From JAXGXJ01 sp963829545 (GTDB lineage: Bacteria > Actinomycetota > Thermoleophilia > RBG-16-64-13): a stretch of 64,000 bases of DNA. The notes under the pieces were generated by a model that did no database searches, was not told the DNA's origin, and saw only the letters and a program-made list of their open reading frames with translations. Below are positions 20,196 through 30,021 of the stretch, in pieces. The position numbers and the translations under genes are program-made. Location: contig CAWHIX010000014.1 of the NCBI GenBank assembly GCA_963829545.1, forward strand, positions 73,318-137,317. The letters are read 5' to 3'. Every line of letters starts with the position of its first letter. Positions within the stretch are counted from its first letter, which is position 1.

Positions 20196-21389
20196 ATGGC
20201 CAAGAGGACGGTCCGGGATGTGGATGTCACCGGCAAACGAGTGTTGGTGCGGGTCGACTTCAACGTCCCCCTCAAGGACGGCAAGGTGGCCGACGACACG
20301 CGCATCCGCGCATCGCTCGCGACCATCGAATACCTGCGGGAGCGCCACTGCCGCGTCATCCTCATGTCTCACCTGGGCCGGCCGAAGGACGGTCCCGACG
20401 AGAGTCTGAGGATGGACCCTGTCGCCATGAGGTTGGCCCAATTGCTTTCCGCGCCCGTGCGCAAGGTAGACGAGCTTTCCGGACCGGGAGTCGCGGCCGC
20501 CGTCGACGCACTCGGCTCCGGTGATGTCCTCCTGCTCGAGAACTCGCGCTTCGACCCGCGGGAGAAGAAGAACGACCCTACGCTCGTGAAAGAACTGGCG
20601 AGCCTCGGCGACCTCTATGTCAACGACGCCTTCAGCGCCGCGCACCGGGCTCATGCCACCACGGCCGGTCTGGCCGGGGCGCTGCCCAGCGTGGCGGGTT
20701 TTCAGATGGAGAAGGAACTGGTCGCCCTCGACGGTCTGCTCTCCGCCCCCAAGCGCCCGTTCGTAGTGGTATTGGGCGGCGCCAAGGTCACCGACAAGAT
20801 CAAGGTCATCGACAGGTTCCTCGACTTGGCCGACGCCTTGCTCATCGGCGGGGCCATGAGCTTCACGTTCCTGAAGGCTCAGGGTGCGGACGTCGGAGCG
20901 TCGAAGGTCGACGACGAGGGCCTGGGAGTAGCTTCGGAGGCCCTGAAGAAGGCGGAACAGGGGTCGTGCGAGCTTCTGCTGCCTACCGACGTGGTCGCGG
21001 CGGAGGAATTCTCGGAAGGCTCGGCCACTCAGGTGGTCGGCGTCGGCAACATGCCCCAGGGCTGGATGGGTCTCGACATCGGTCCGCAGACCGCAGCCGC
21101 CTTCGCGAAGAAGATCGCCGACGCGGGGGAGGTGTTCTGGAACGGTCCCATGGGCGTCTTCGAGATGGAACCGTTCGCGGGCGGCACTCGGGCCGTCGCC
21201 GAGGCCATGGCTGCGAGTTCCGCAGTCACGGTCGTGGGAGGGGGCGACTCCGTCGCTGCGGTCAACAAGTTCGGCGTGGCAGACAAGATGGATCACGTCT
21301 CCATGGGTGGAGGGGCGTCGTTGGAGCTGCTGGAAGGAGCGGAGTTGCCCGGCGTCGCCGCCCTGCCCGACAGGGATGAGAGGGCGTGA
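20196..21389 (+). CDS. pgk: Phosphoglycerate kinase
   Basis: It transfers the acyl phosphate of 1,3-bisphosphoglycerate to ADP. The N-domain signature RVLVRVDFNVPLKDG and the Arg-rich substrate site (SHLGRPK) are present. The nucleotide-binding segments VLGGAKVTDKI and FWNGPMGVFE are followed by GGGDSVAAV. The length of 397 residues is normal. AAAGGAGG precedes the ATG at 20196. Second gene of the glycolytic operon. Confidence 0.97.
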   Translation: MAKRTVRDVDVTGKRVLVRVDFNVPLKDGKVADDTRIRASLATIEYLRERHCRVILMSHLGRPKDGPDESLRMDPVAMRLAQLLSAPVRKVDELSGPGVAAAVDALGSGDVLLLENSRFDPREKKNDPTLVKELASLGDLYVNDAFSAAHRAHATTAGLAGALPSVAGFQMEKELVALDGLLSAPKRPFVVVLGGAKVTDKIKVIDRFLDLADALLIGGAMSFTFLKAQGADVGASKVDDEGLGVASEALKKAEQGSCELLLPTDVVAAEEFSEGSATQVVGVGNMPQGWMGLDIGPQTAAAFAKKIADAGEVFWNGPMGVFEMEPFAGGTRAVAEAMAASSAVTVVGGGDSVAAVNKFGVADKMDHVSMGGGASLELLEGAELPGVAALPDRDERA

Positions 21390-21393
21390 CCCG

Positions 21394-22167
21394 TTGACAG
21401 GCGACCGACTGCGCCGCCCCTTGATGGCCGGCAACTGGAAGATGTACAAGACCAGCGCCGAAGGCGCGTCGTTCGTGAGCGACCTGGCCCGGGCCATCGG
21501 CCCTCAAGATGACCGGGACGTAGTGGTCGCCCCGACCTTCGTGGGACTCTACGAAGCTGTGAAGGCCGCCACGGGCACCGGCATCGGGGTCGCCGCCCAG
21601 GATGTGTTCTGGGAAGCGGAGGGAGCCTACACGGGGGAGGTCTCACCACGGGCTCTAGCAGCGCTGGGGGTGGTGGCCGCTATCATCGGCCATTCCGAGC
21701 GGCGTCAGCACTTTGCCGAGACCGACAACTGGGTGGCCATGAAGATGCGGGCGGCTCTCGACCACGGTCTGCTGCCCATCATGTGCGTGGGCGAGACCGG
21801 CCAGGAGCGCGGAGCCGGACTTACGGAGGAGATACTCTCCACTCAGGTGCCGGTGGGACTGACGTCGGTGCGTGGCGAGGAACTCGGAAGCTTGGCCATC
21901 GCGTACGAGCCTATATGGGCCATCGGGACGGGGAAGACGGCTACCCCGGAGATGGCCCAGGAAGCCGCGGCCTTCATCCGCGAGCAGGTGGGCATCGCGT
22001 TCGGCGCCGAGGCGGCTGGAGGCGTACGGGTGCTCTACGGCGGAAGCGTCAAGGCCGACAATATCGACGACCTCATGGCGAGACCGGACATCGACGGTGT
22101 CTTGGTAGGCGGAGCCAGCCTGGAGGTGGAGTCGTTCAGTCGTATCGTCCGCTTCCGCGGGGCGTAG
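21394..22167 (+). CDS. tpiA: Triosephosphate isomerase
   Basis: It interconverts dihydroxyacetone phosphate and glyceraldehyde-3-phosphate. Motifs are MAGNWKMYK (catalytic Lys), IIGHSERR (catalytic His), AYEPIWAIGTG (catalytic Glu) and LYGGSVKADN. The TTG at 21394 is chosen because it has GAGAGGG upstream and gives the usual residues before MAGNWKM. The ATG at 21424 would start exactly at MAG and cut off the conserved RRPL. It lies 4 nt after the pgk stop. Confidence 0.95.
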   Translation: MTGDRLRRPLMAGNWKMYKTSAEGASFVSDLARAIGPQDDRDVVVAPTFVGLYEAVKAATGTGIGVAAQDVFWEAEGAYTGEVSPRALAALGVVAAIIGHSERRQHFAETDNWVAMKMRAALDHGLLPIMCVGETGQERGAGLTEEILSTQVPVGLTSVRGEELGSLAIAYEPIWAIGTGKTATPEMAQEAAAFIREQVGIAFGAEAAGGVRVLYGGSVKADNIDDLMARPDIDGVLVGGASLEVESFSRIVRFRGA

Positions 22168-22171
22168 GGCG

Positions 22172-23719
22172 ATGACCGGCACTTCGAACGTTTCGTCGCG
22201 CCGCGCGGCGCTGATCATCCTCGACGGCTGGGGCTACGCCCTTCCGGGTCCCGGCAACGCCGTCTCGCTGGCCGACACGCCGGTGTGGGACGCCCTCTGG
22301 GAACGCTATCCTCACGTGTTGCTCGCCGCCAGCGGAGAGGCCGTCGGCCTTCCTGCTGGCGTCATGGGCAACTCGGAGGTGGGCCATCTCACCATCGGTT
22401 CGGGGCGCGTGATCTATCAGGACCTTTCGCGAATCAACCGGGCCGTCGCCGACGGGTCGTTCTACACCAACCCTGTCATCACCCGTTTGTTCGACGACGT
22501 GGCGACCCGCGGCGCCGCCCTTCACCTGATGGGGCTCTTCTCCGACGCGGGCGTCCATTCGTCACTCGGTCACCTGCGGGCGCTGGTGCGTGTGGCGCGG
22601 GAGCGCGGCGTCGGCCGCTTGTTCATCCACGCGTTCACTGATGGACGCGACACTTCGCCCGTGGCTGGCGAAGGTTACATGGTGGAGATGGAGGCGTTCC
22701 TGCGCGCGGAGGGCCTGGGTGCGGTGGCCACCGTGTCCGGGCGTTACTACGCCATGGACCGCGACCGGCGTTGGGAGAGGGTCAAGCTCGCTTACGACGC
22801 GCTGGTGCACAACGTCGGCCTCCAGGCCGCAGACGGATTGACCGCCATCCGCGAGGCGTACACCCGCGGCGAGACCGACGAGTTCATCATGCCCACGGTG
22901 GTCGGTGACGGCGCCGGATCGCGCATCGCGGACGGCGACGGCGTGTTCTTCTTCAACTTCCGGCCCGATCGGGCTCGGGAGCTTTGCGCCGCCTTGACTC
23001 GACCCGAGTTCAGTGAATTCGACCGCGGCGGAGCTATCCCGCGCATCGAGCTTGCGGGCATGACGGAGTACGACCCCAGTCTGGGGCTGCCGGCTGCTTT
23101 CCCGAAGGAAGAGCCTCGCAGCGTTCTAGCGGAGGTGGTGTCGGCGGCAGGACTGTCCCAGCTTCACATCGCCGAGACGGAGAAGTACGCGCACGTGACC
23201 TTCTTCTTCAACGGGGGGCGGGAACAGCCCTTCCCCGGCGAGATGAGGAGCCTCATCCCGTCGCAGAAGGACGTGGCCACCTACGATGAGAGGCCGGCCA
23301 TGAGCGCCTACGAGGTGGCCTCTTGTTTCGCGGACGCCATGCGCGAAGACCCGGCCGACCTGGTGGTTCTCAACTTCGCCAACCCCGACATGGTGGGCCA
23401 CACGGGCAACCTGAAGGCCACGGTGGAGGCCGTGGAGCATGTGGACAGGTGCCTGGGCAGGGTGCTCGAGGTCCTCGAGCCGCTGGGCGCGAAGGTCATG
23501 ATCACGGCGGATCACGGCAATGCCGAGTACATGCTGGAGCCGGACGGCACCATCAACACGGCTCATACCATCAACCCCGTCCCGCTGATGATGCTGGACG
23601 AGAGCGTGGTCCTGCGCGAGGGCGCCGGCCTCTCCGACCTGGCCCCCACGCTTCTGTGCTTCCTGGGCCTGGACGTGCCGGCCGAGATGTCGGGGCGCTC
23701 TCTCTGCTCCGGTGAATAG
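22172..23719 (+). CDS. gpmI: 2,3-bisphosphoglycerate-independent phosphoglycerate mutase
   Basis: This is a two-manganese enzyme of the alkaline phosphatase superfamily that converts 3- to 2-phosphoglycerate. The N-terminal metal site is ALIILDGWGYA, and the phosphorylated Ser is in MGNSEVGHLTIGSGR (about residue 67). It also has FTDGRDT and the C-terminal metal cluster NFANPDMVGHTG and ITADHGNAE. Length 515 is standard. The ATG is 4 nt after the tpiA stop. Confidence 0.97.
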   Translation: MTGTSNVSSRRAALIILDGWGYALPGPGNAVSLADTPVWDALWERYPHVLLAASGEAVGLPAGVMGNSEVGHLTIGSGRVIYQDLSRINRAVADGSFYTNPVITRLFDDVATRGAALHLMGLFSDAGVHSSLGHLRALVRVARERGVGRLFIHAFTDGRDTSPVAGEGYMVEMEAFLRAEGLGAVATVSGRYYAMDRDRRWERVKLAYDALVHNVGLQAADGLTAIREAYTRGETDEFIMPTVVGDGAGSRIADGDGVFFFNFRPDRARELCAALTRPEFSEFDRGGAIPRIELAGMTEYDPSLGLPAAFPKEEPRSVLAEVVSAAGLSQLHIAETEKYAHVTFFFNGGREQPFPGEMRSLIPSQKDVATYDERPAMSAYEVASCFADAMREDPADLVVLNFANPDMVGHTGNLKATVEAVEHVDRCLGRVLEVLEPLGAKVMITADHGNAEYMLEPDGTINTAHTINPVPLMMLDESVVLREGAGLSDLAPTLLCFLGLDVPAEMSGRSLCSGE

Positions 23720-23815
23720 GTCGTTTGAGTATGCAAGAACCGGAAGCGGTGCTATTGTTTGTTGTTAAGTGCAGCAAGAAACGGTCAAACCTGGACACAG
23801 AAGAGGTAGTTTGAA

Positions 23816-24034
23816 GTGACGTACGTGCTGATCGCGATCGATACCATCCTGGGCATAGGCCTGCTCTTGCTCATATTCCTGCACTCCGGCAAGGATGCGG
23901 GCTTGTCCACCACGTTCGGCGGCTCGGGCGCTTTCGGAGGCAGCGGGATCGTGCAGAAGAACCTCGACCGTCTCACGGTCGCGTGCGCGGTCGCCTTCTT
24001 CGTCGTCTCGATCGCCCTGGTCTATCTGATCTGA
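23816..24034 (+). CDS. secG: Preprotein translocase subunit SecG
   Basis: SecG is the small accessory subunit of the SecYEG channel. The 72-residue product has two membrane helices (about residues 2-22 and 51-71). Between them is the Gly/Ser-rich loop GLSTTFGGSGAFGGSG, typical of SecG. GTG at 23816 has GAGGTA about 10 nt upstream. SecG after glycolytic genes is a common Gram-positive order. Confidence 0.92.
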   Translation: MTYVLIAIDTILGIGLLLLIFLHSGKDAGLSTTFGGSGAFGGSGIVQKNLDRLTVACAVAFFVVSIALVYLI

Positions 24035-24154
24035 GAACAAGCCCGCGTAAACACTCCGACGGAGACAAGCAGCGCGCGGAGGAGGTGGTGCAACGGAGCA
24101 GAAGCCTTTGACGAGCTGGCTTGGGGTTGTGTCCAAAGCAAAGGAGGGAATATC

Positions 24155-25798
24155 TTGAAACTGAGCAAGAAATGGATGGTGCTCTTACTCGCTCTCATCC
24201 TGGTGGGTGCCGTGTTTGCGGTCACCGCCTGTGGCGACGATGGAGAAGATGGCGCTGCGGGTGGAGGTGAGGAGGGCGGTATCTTCAGCTTCTTCATCTC
24301 CGAACCAGTTGCCATCGATCCTTGGAACGCACAGGAATCTGAAGGCATCAAGGTCATCGAGGAACTCTTCGACAGTCTGGTGGCCTTCGACCCCCTGACC
24401 TCGGAGATCATCCCGGCGGTAGCCGAGACCTGGGAAGCCAATGCAGACGCCACAGTCTGGACCTTTAACCTGGGCGACAGCAAGTTCCATAACGGCCGCG
24501 ATGTGACGGCAGCCGACTTCAAGTACGCGTGGGAACGCATCTGCAACCCGGCCAACGAGGGTGAGATCTCCTATCACCTGTCGGCCATCAAGGGTTACGC
24601 GGCCATGCAGGACGGCACCGCGACCGAGCTGGAGGGCATCAAGGCCATAGACGACAAGACGCTTGAAGTGACGCTGGACTATGGTTACGGCGACTTCGAG
24701 TTCGTGGTGGGCCACCCCTCCCTGGGACCGGTGCCCAAAGAGGAAGTAGACAAAGATCCTGTCGCCTTCCATGACATGCCCATCGGCAACGGCCCCTTCA
24801 TGATGGCCGCGCCGTGGCAGCACGACCAACTCATCCAGGTTGTCCGTTTTGACGACTACGCCGGCAAGACGGCCCTCTTGGACGGAGTCGACTTCAAGAT
24901 CTTCAAGGATCAGGATACGGCTTTCCTCGAGTTCAAGGCCGGCAACCTGGACTTCACCCAGATCCCGTCCGGCCAGGTCGAAGCGACGAAGGCTGAGTTC
25001 GGTGCCAGCGCCGACGGTTATACGATCGAACCCGGCAAGCAGGTCCTCACCGGTCCTGAGATCTCCACCTACTACATGGTCTCCAACATGACGGACGAGC
25101 TGCTGAAGAACGCCGACCTCCGCAGGGCCATCTCGCTGGCCATCAACCGTCAGGCCATCTGCGACGCGGTCTATGAAGGTGTTCGCACCCCGGCCACCGG
25201 CATCGTCCCGCCGGGCATCGCCGGATTCGCCGCCGATCAATGGCCCTATGCCAAGTACGACGTTGAGGCGGCCAAGCAGATGCTCGAGAAGGCCGGCTAC
25301 CCGGGAGGCGAGGGTCTGCCCGAGCTTAGGGTCGGCTTCAACTCCGGTGTGGGGCATGAAGACGTGTTTGCCCTGATCCAGGCCGACCTCAAGGTCATCG
25401 GCATCAACACCAAGCTGGAAGGCGTCGAATGGGCCCAGTGGCTCGACCAGATGGACGCCAAAGACTTCCAGCTCGGCCGTCTCGGTTGGTCGAGCGACTA
25501 TCCCATCATGGACAACTGGATAGCTCCGCTGTTCCAGACCGACAGCCTCGACAACCACTCCTTCTACTCAAACCCGGCCATCGACCAGGGGATCCTTGAC
25601 GCTCGGGCTACCGCTGACACCGCCGCCAGGATCGCGAAGTACCAGGAGATGGAAAGGACCATCGGCGAAGACGCACCGGTTGCTCCTATCGTCTTCTACG
25701 CTCATCAGCACGTGGGTTCCGACCGCATCCGCGGCTTCGTCTACAGCCCGATGAGCTACGTCGACCTCGCAGCCGTTTCGATCGAAGCCACTGAATAG
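24155..25798 (+). CDS. oppA: Oligopeptide ABC transporter, substrate-binding lipoprotein
   Basis: This is a family 5 extracellular solute-binding protein that captures peptides (or another small solute) for the permease below. The signal peptide ends in the lipobox VTAC (Cys about residue 25), followed by an acidic Gly-rich linker. The family 5 core includes YAWERICNP, SLGPVPKEEVD, RRAISLAINRQAICDAVYEG and GWSSDYPIMDNW. Length 547 is normal. TTG at 24155 has AAAGGAGGG at good spacing. Confidence 0.93.
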   Translation: MKLSKKWMVLLLALILVGAVFAVTACGDDGEDGAAGGGEEGGIFSFFISEPVAIDPWNAQESEGIKVIEELFDSLVAFDPLTSEIIPAVAETWEANADATVWTFNLGDSKFHNGRDVTAADFKYAWERICNPANEGEISYHLSAIKGYAAMQDGTATELEGIKAIDDKTLEVTLDYGYGDFEFVVGHPSLGPVPKEEVDKDPVAFHDMPIGNGPFMMAAPWQHDQLIQVVRFDDYAGKTALLDGVDFKIFKDQDTAFLEFKAGNLDFTQIPSGQVEATKAEFGASADGYTIEPGKQVLTGPEISTYYMVSNMTDELLKNADLRRAISLAINRQAICDAVYEGVRTPATGIVPPGIAGFAADQWPYAKYDVEAAKQMLEKAGYPGGEGLPELRVGFNSGVGHEDVFALIQADLKVIGINTKLEGVEWAQWLDQMDAKDFQLGRLGWSSDYPIMDNWIAPLFQTDSLDNHSFYSNPAIDQGILDARATADTAARIAKYQEMERTIGEDAPVAPIVFYAHQHVGSDRIRGFVYSPMSYVDLAAVSIEATE

Positions 25799-25840
25799 CA
25801 CGTTGATCTAGTGGTGTGTTGAAAACACGAACCAGTTGTG

Positions 25841-25876
25841 GAGGTGGCAGGGTGCCGGAAGGCGCCCTGCCACCTC
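25841..25876 (+). terminator. Strong hairpin between oppA and oppB
   Basis: A 16-bp stem (25841-25856 with 25861-25876, one G-T pair) with a GGAA loop is followed by TCTCTC. It may be a partial terminator or an mRNA stabiliser that lets the binding protein be made in excess over the permease. Confidence 0.6.
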
Positions 25877-25909
25877 TCTCTATGAGACCGAGAACGTAGA
25901 GGCCTCTGG

Positions 25910-26881
25910 ATGATTGGCTATATCGCCCGTCGCATCCTCCAGATGATCCCGGTGTTCATCGGGGTCACCATCATCCTCTTCATCCTGCGCGCCCCAGGCA
26001 TCCTGCCGGGAGACCCCGTCAGGATGATCACGGGTGAGAAGGCCATTTCCGCGGAACTCTACGAGCAGATCGTCGAGAGATACGGGTTGGACGACCCGCT
26101 GATCGTGCAGTACTTCAGCTACCTCGGCGATCTCTTCCAGGGCGACCTGGGCGACTCCTATCAGAAGGGGCGTTCGGTCGTCGATATCCTCATGCAGAAG
26201 CTCCCCAACACGATCAAGCTAGCCGTGGCGGCCATCATCATCGAGATGATCTTCGGCATTTCGGCTGGAGTCATATCCGCTATCAAGCGCTACTCCTTCT
26301 GGGATGTGCTCGTGACCCTCAGTACGTCCGTGCTGGTCTCTGTGCCGGTGTTCTGGTTGGGCATGCTCCTGCAGATCCTGTTCGGCATCCAGTTCAAAGA
26401 GTGGGGGCTGCCCTATCTCCCGATCTCGGGCATGACGTCGCGCGAGTTCCCGACCACCATGCACATCATCCTCCCGGCGATCACTTTGGCTGCGGTGTCT
26501 ACGGCGTATTGCGCCCGCATCCAGCGCAGCCAACTGCTGGAGGTCACCGGCCAGGACTACATTCGAACGGCCTCGGCGAAGGGGCTGTCGTACCGGCGCG
26601 TCATCGGCGGCCACGCCATGAAGAACGCCCTGATCCCGGTGGTCACGTTCCTGGGTCTCGACCTGGGGGCCATGATCGGGGGCACCATACTGACGGAAAC
26701 CGTCTTCAACTGGCCGGGGATCGGCTACGAGATGTACCTGGCTATCGGCCAGCGCGACTGGCCCATCGTCATGGGAGGCACGATCATCATCGTGATCTTG
26801 GTGATGATCATCAACCTGCTGGTGGACATCAGCTATGCGTTCCTGGATCCGCGCATCCGCTATGGGCATGAATCGGCTTAG
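25910..26881 (+). CDS. oppB: Oligopeptide ABC transporter permease
   Basis: This inner-membrane permease has about six helices. The N-terminus MIGYIARRILQMIPVFIGVTIILF is typical of OppB/DppB. The EAA loop (YIRTASAKGLSYRRVIGGHAMKNALIPVVT) contacts the ATPases. Length 323 is slightly above the norm. The operon order is oppA, hairpin, oppB, oppC, oppD, oppF. Confidence 0.95.
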   Translation: MIGYIARRILQMIPVFIGVTIILFILRAPGILPGDPVRMITGEKAISAELYEQIVERYGLDDPLIVQYFSYLGDLFQGDLGDSYQKGRSVVDILMQKLPNTIKLAVAAIIIEMIFGISAGVISAIKRYSFWDVLVTLSTSVLVSVPVFWLGMLLQILFGIQFKEWGLPYLPISGMTSREFPTTMHIILPAITLAAVSTAYCARIQRSQLLEVTGQDYIRTASAKGLSYRRVIGGHAMKNALIPVVTFLGLDLGAMIGGTILTETVFNWPGIGYEMYLAIGQRDWPIVMGGTIIIVILVMIINLLVDISYAFLDPRIRYGHESA

Positions 26882-26889
26882 GACTGCAC

Positions 26890-27855
26890 ATGGCCAGAGA
26901 TCCTAACGAGCCCGTCGCCCCACCGGTCCCCACGCCTGATGGCGGCCCGGCCGATATCGCCATCGGCGATCTGGAGGCGTTCACCGGCAAGGGGCGCACT
27001 CTGCGGGCCGACGCGATCCGCCGCCTGCGCAAGAACAAGCTGGCCGTAGCCGGCCTCATCTGGATATTCATAGTCGTCGTGATCGCGGTCACCGCCGATC
27101 TTTGGGCCCCGTACTGGCTGGGCGATCCCATAGCGATCGATACGACCACGGTCGCTGAGGAGAGCCTGCAGCCTCCGTCGCTGGACCATCCCTTCGGTAC
27201 TGACAAGCTGGGGCGGGACATAGCCTCTCGTATCGTCTATGGCTCCCGGGTCTCACTCGTCGTGGGCGTGGTGGCCGTGTTCATCATGGTGGTGATCGGC
27301 CTGGTGACGGGCGCCATCGCCGCCTACTACGGGGGCCTCTGGGACAGCTTAATCATGCGCACCGCCGACGTCTTCTTTGCTTTCCCGTACATATTGTTCG
27401 CGGTCGCCCTTATCGCCGTGATGGGGAAGGGCTTCCAGAACGTCTTCATCGCCATCGGCATACTCGGGTGGCCGAGCATCGCCCGGGTCTTCCGAAGCTC
27501 GATACTCGGGATCAAGAAGAACGAGTACGTCGACGCCGCCCGAGCGATGGGGGCGTCGACGAGTCGCATCCTTTCCCGCCATCTCATGCCCAACTCGATC
27601 TCCCCGATCATCGTCTACGCGACGATGAGCATAGGAGGGGCGATCCTTACCGAGGCCGCCTTGAGCTTCCTGGGCATGGGCGTGCAGCCGCCGCAGCCCT
27701 CCTGGGGCCTCATGCTGTCCGATGCCCGCGCCTACATGTTCACGGCGCCCTGGCTCATGATCTATCCCGGTCTTGCCATCCTCACCACCGTGCTCGCGTT
27801 CGTCCTGTTGGGCGACGGTCTGCGCGACGCCCTCGACGTGAAACTCAAGGAGTAG
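26890..27855 (+). CDS. oppC: Oligopeptide ABC transporter permease
   Basis: This second permease subunit has an N-terminal cytoplasmic stretch (RRLRKNKLAVAGL) before the first helix, as in OppC/DppC. The motif HPFGTDKLGRDIASRIVYGSRVSL and the EAA loop YVDAARAMGASTSRILSRHLMPNSISPIIV are present. Length 321. It begins 8 nt after oppB. Confidence 0.95.
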   Translation: MARDPNEPVAPPVPTPDGGPADIAIGDLEAFTGKGRTLRADAIRRLRKNKLAVAGLIWIFIVVVIAVTADLWAPYWLGDPIAIDTTTVAEESLQPPSLDHPFGTDKLGRDIASRIVYGSRVSLVVGVVAVFIMVVIGLVTGAIAAYYGGLWDSLIMRTADVFFAFPYILFAVALIAVMGKGFQNVFIAIGILGWPSIARVFRSSILGIKKNEYVDAARAMGASTSRILSRHLMPNSISPIIVYATMSIGGAILTEAALSFLGMGVQPPQPSWGLMLSDARAYMFTAPWLMIYPGLAILTTVLAFVLLGDGLRDALDVKLKE

Positions 27856-27858
27856 TCT

Positions 27859-28899
27859 GTGCCGCCCCCGCTTCTGGAACTGGATAATCTGCATATGCAC
27901 TTCTTCACCCGCGACGGCGTGGTAAAAGCCGTCGATGGGGTGAGCTTCACCCTGGAACAAGGGCGGACCCTGGGGGTGGTGGGAGAATCCGGCTCGGGCA
28001 AGTCGGTCACTGCGCTTTCGATCATGCGCCTGGTTCCTGAGCCCCCCGGCAAGGTGGTCAGCGGGGATATCCGGTTCAAGGGAGAGAGCATCCTGGCCAT
28101 GAGCGAGAAGGAGCAGAGAGCGCTCCGCGGCAACCGCATAGCGATGATCTTCCAGGACCCCATGACTGCCCTTAACCCGGTACATCGCATCGGGAAGCAG
28201 ATCGCTGAGCCGCTCCGCATCCACAAGAATATGAGTAAGGCTGAAGCCAATGCGGCCGCGGTCGAGCTTCTCGACCAGGTAGGCATTCCCCAGGCTGAGG
28301 AGAGGGCGCGCAATTACCCCCACGAGTTCTCGGGCGGCATGCGCCAGCGGGCCATGATCGCCATGGCTTTGGCGTGCGGCCCCGATATCCTCATCGCCGA
28401 TGAGCCCACTACCGCCCTCGACGTCACCATCCAGGCTCAGATAATGGAGCTCATGGAGGAGATCCAGAAACGCACGGAGTCGGCCATCATCATGATCACC
28501 CACGATCTGGGCGTGGTGGCGGATATGGCCGATCAGATCCTGGTCATGTATGGAGGCAAGCCGGTCGAGTTCGGCCGGGCCGACGATGTCTTCTACAGAC
28601 CGATGCACCCGTACACCTGGGGCCTGCTCGAGAGCCTGCCCCGCCACGACGTGGACGATAAGGGCGCGCTCTGCCCCATCAAAGGCCAACCTCCCAGTCT
28701 TATCCACCTGCCCTCGGGGTGTGCGTTCAGTCCTCGCTGCGCCTATGCGCAATCCATCTGCCGCAGCCAGGTGCCCCCCCTGCTGGAGGTTGGCACAGGG
28801 CACCACTCCTCCTGCCATTTCGCGGGCGACTCGGATTTCATCGCCCGGTTTCACGATCGTGCCTGCTATGCGGGCAGCCTTGAGGGGGGCGGCAAGTGA
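27859..28899 (+). CDS. oppD: Oligopeptide ABC transporter ATP-binding protein
   Basis: This is the first of two cytoplasmic ATPases. Walker A is GESGSGKSV, the Q-loop is FQDPMTALNP, the signature EFSGGMRQRAMIAMAL, Walker B DILIADEPTTALD, and the switch His is in THDLGV. The C-terminal OppD/F region has the four-Cys pattern (CAFSPRCAYAQSIC) proposed to bind an Fe-S cluster or metal. The GTG at 27859 follows the oppC stop by 3 nt. It overlaps oppF by 4 nt. Confidence 0.95.
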   Translation: MPPPLLELDNLHMHFFTRDGVVKAVDGVSFTLEQGRTLGVVGESGSGKSVTALSIMRLVPEPPGKVVSGDIRFKGESILAMSEKEQRALRGNRIAMIFQDPMTALNPVHRIGKQIAEPLRIHKNMSKAEANAAAVELLDQVGIPQAEERARNYPHEFSGGMRQRAMIAMALACGPDILIADEPTTALDVTIQAQIMELMEEIQKRTESAIIMITHDLGVVADMADQILVMYGGKPVEFGRADDVFYRPMHPYTWGLLESLPRHDVDDKGALCPIKGQPPSLIHLPSGCAFSPRCAYAQSICRSQVPPLLEVGTGHHSSCHFAGDSDFIARFHDRACYAGSLEGGGK

Positions 28900-29933
28900 C
28901 CGCGCTCCTGGAGGTGAAAGGCCTGACAAAGCATTTCGCGGTGAGCAAGGGAGTGATCTTCTCGCGCTTGGGAGACACGGTCAAAGCGGTCGATGACGTC
29001 AGCTTCTCGGTCGCGCAGGGTGAGACTCTCGGTCTCGTAGGGGAATCGGGCTGCGGGAAGTCGACGACGGGTCGTTGCATAATCCGACTTCTCGAGCCCA
29101 CGGCCGGGTCGGTCCATTTCGAGGATACGGATGTGAGGGCCCTCAAGGGGAAGAAGCTCAAGGCCTTCCGCCGTGACGTGCAGTTCATCTTCCAGGATCC
29201 CTATGCCTCCCTCAACCCGCGTATGACCTTCGGGGAGATCATGTCGGAGCCCCTGGTCATACACGGCATCGGCAACAGCAGGGAGCGGGAGAAGCGGTGC
29301 AAGGAGATGCTGGAGGTGGTGGGCCTCAATCCCGAACACATCCACCGCTATCCGCACGAGTTCTCGGGCGGCCAGAGGCAGAGGGTGGGCATCGCGCGGG
29401 CGCTCATGCTCCGGCCCAAGATGATCGTGTGTGACGAGCCGGTCTCGGCTCTCGATGTCTCCATCCAGGCGCAGATAATCAACCTGCTGGAGGAACTCCA
29501 GGAAGAGTTCGGGCTCACGTATCTTTTCATCGCTCACGACCTGGCCGTCATCCGCCATATCTGCGACCGGGTGGCAGTGATGTATTTGGGCAAGGTGGTG
29601 GAACTCGGAGGGTGGCGAGAGGTTTACAACACTCCCAACCACCCATACACGCAATCGTTGCTGTCGGCAGCCCCCGTCCCGGATCCAGAGAAGCAGCGAA
29701 AGCGGGCCCGGATCATCTTGAAAGGGGACGTGCCCAGTCCCATCAATCCTCCCAGTGGCTGTCGATTCCACACCCGCTGCCCTATCGCGCAATTCCCCAT
29801 CTGCGCAGAGCAGGATCCGCCGTTCGACGAAGTGGCTATCGGTCATCGAGCCGCCTGCCACTTCGCCAAACCGTTCCCCATCTCTCTGGACCGTACCGCG
29901 GCGCCGGAACCGGCCGAAGAGGCCTACCGCTAG
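28896..29933 (+). CDS. oppF: Oligopeptide ABC transporter ATP-binding protein
   Basis: This is the second ATPase of the importer. Walker A is GESGCGKSTTGR, the Q-loop FQDPYASLNPR, the signature EFSGGQRQRVGIARAL, Walker B MIVCDEPVSALD, and the switch His is in AHDLAV. The C-terminal Cys pattern CRFHTRCPIAQFPIC matches that in oppD. GTG at 28896 overlaps the oppD stop (GTGA). It is the last gene of the operon. Confidence 0.95.
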   Translation: MTALLEVKGLTKHFAVSKGVIFSRLGDTVKAVDDVSFSVAQGETLGLVGESGCGKSTTGRCIIRLLEPTAGSVHFEDTDVRALKGKKLKAFRRDVQFIFQDPYASLNPRMTFGEIMSEPLVIHGIGNSREREKRCKEMLEVVGLNPEHIHRYPHEFSGGQRQRVGIARALMLRPKMIVCDEPVSALDVSIQAQIINLLEELQEEFGLTYLFIAHDLAVIRHICDRVAVMYLGKVVELGGWREVYNTPNHPYTQSLLSAAPVPDPEKQRKRARIILKGDVPSPINPPSGCRFHTRCPIAQFPICAEQDPPFDEVAIGHRAACHFAKPFPISLDRTAAPEPAEEAYR

Positions 29934-30021
29934 CCAGGCCGCGCCGACAGCCGGCGAAGGCCGAGGCCACGCCCCCAAAAGCGAAAAGGACCAGCGGCGA
30001 GGCTGTGCAAGCCGGTGGGTA

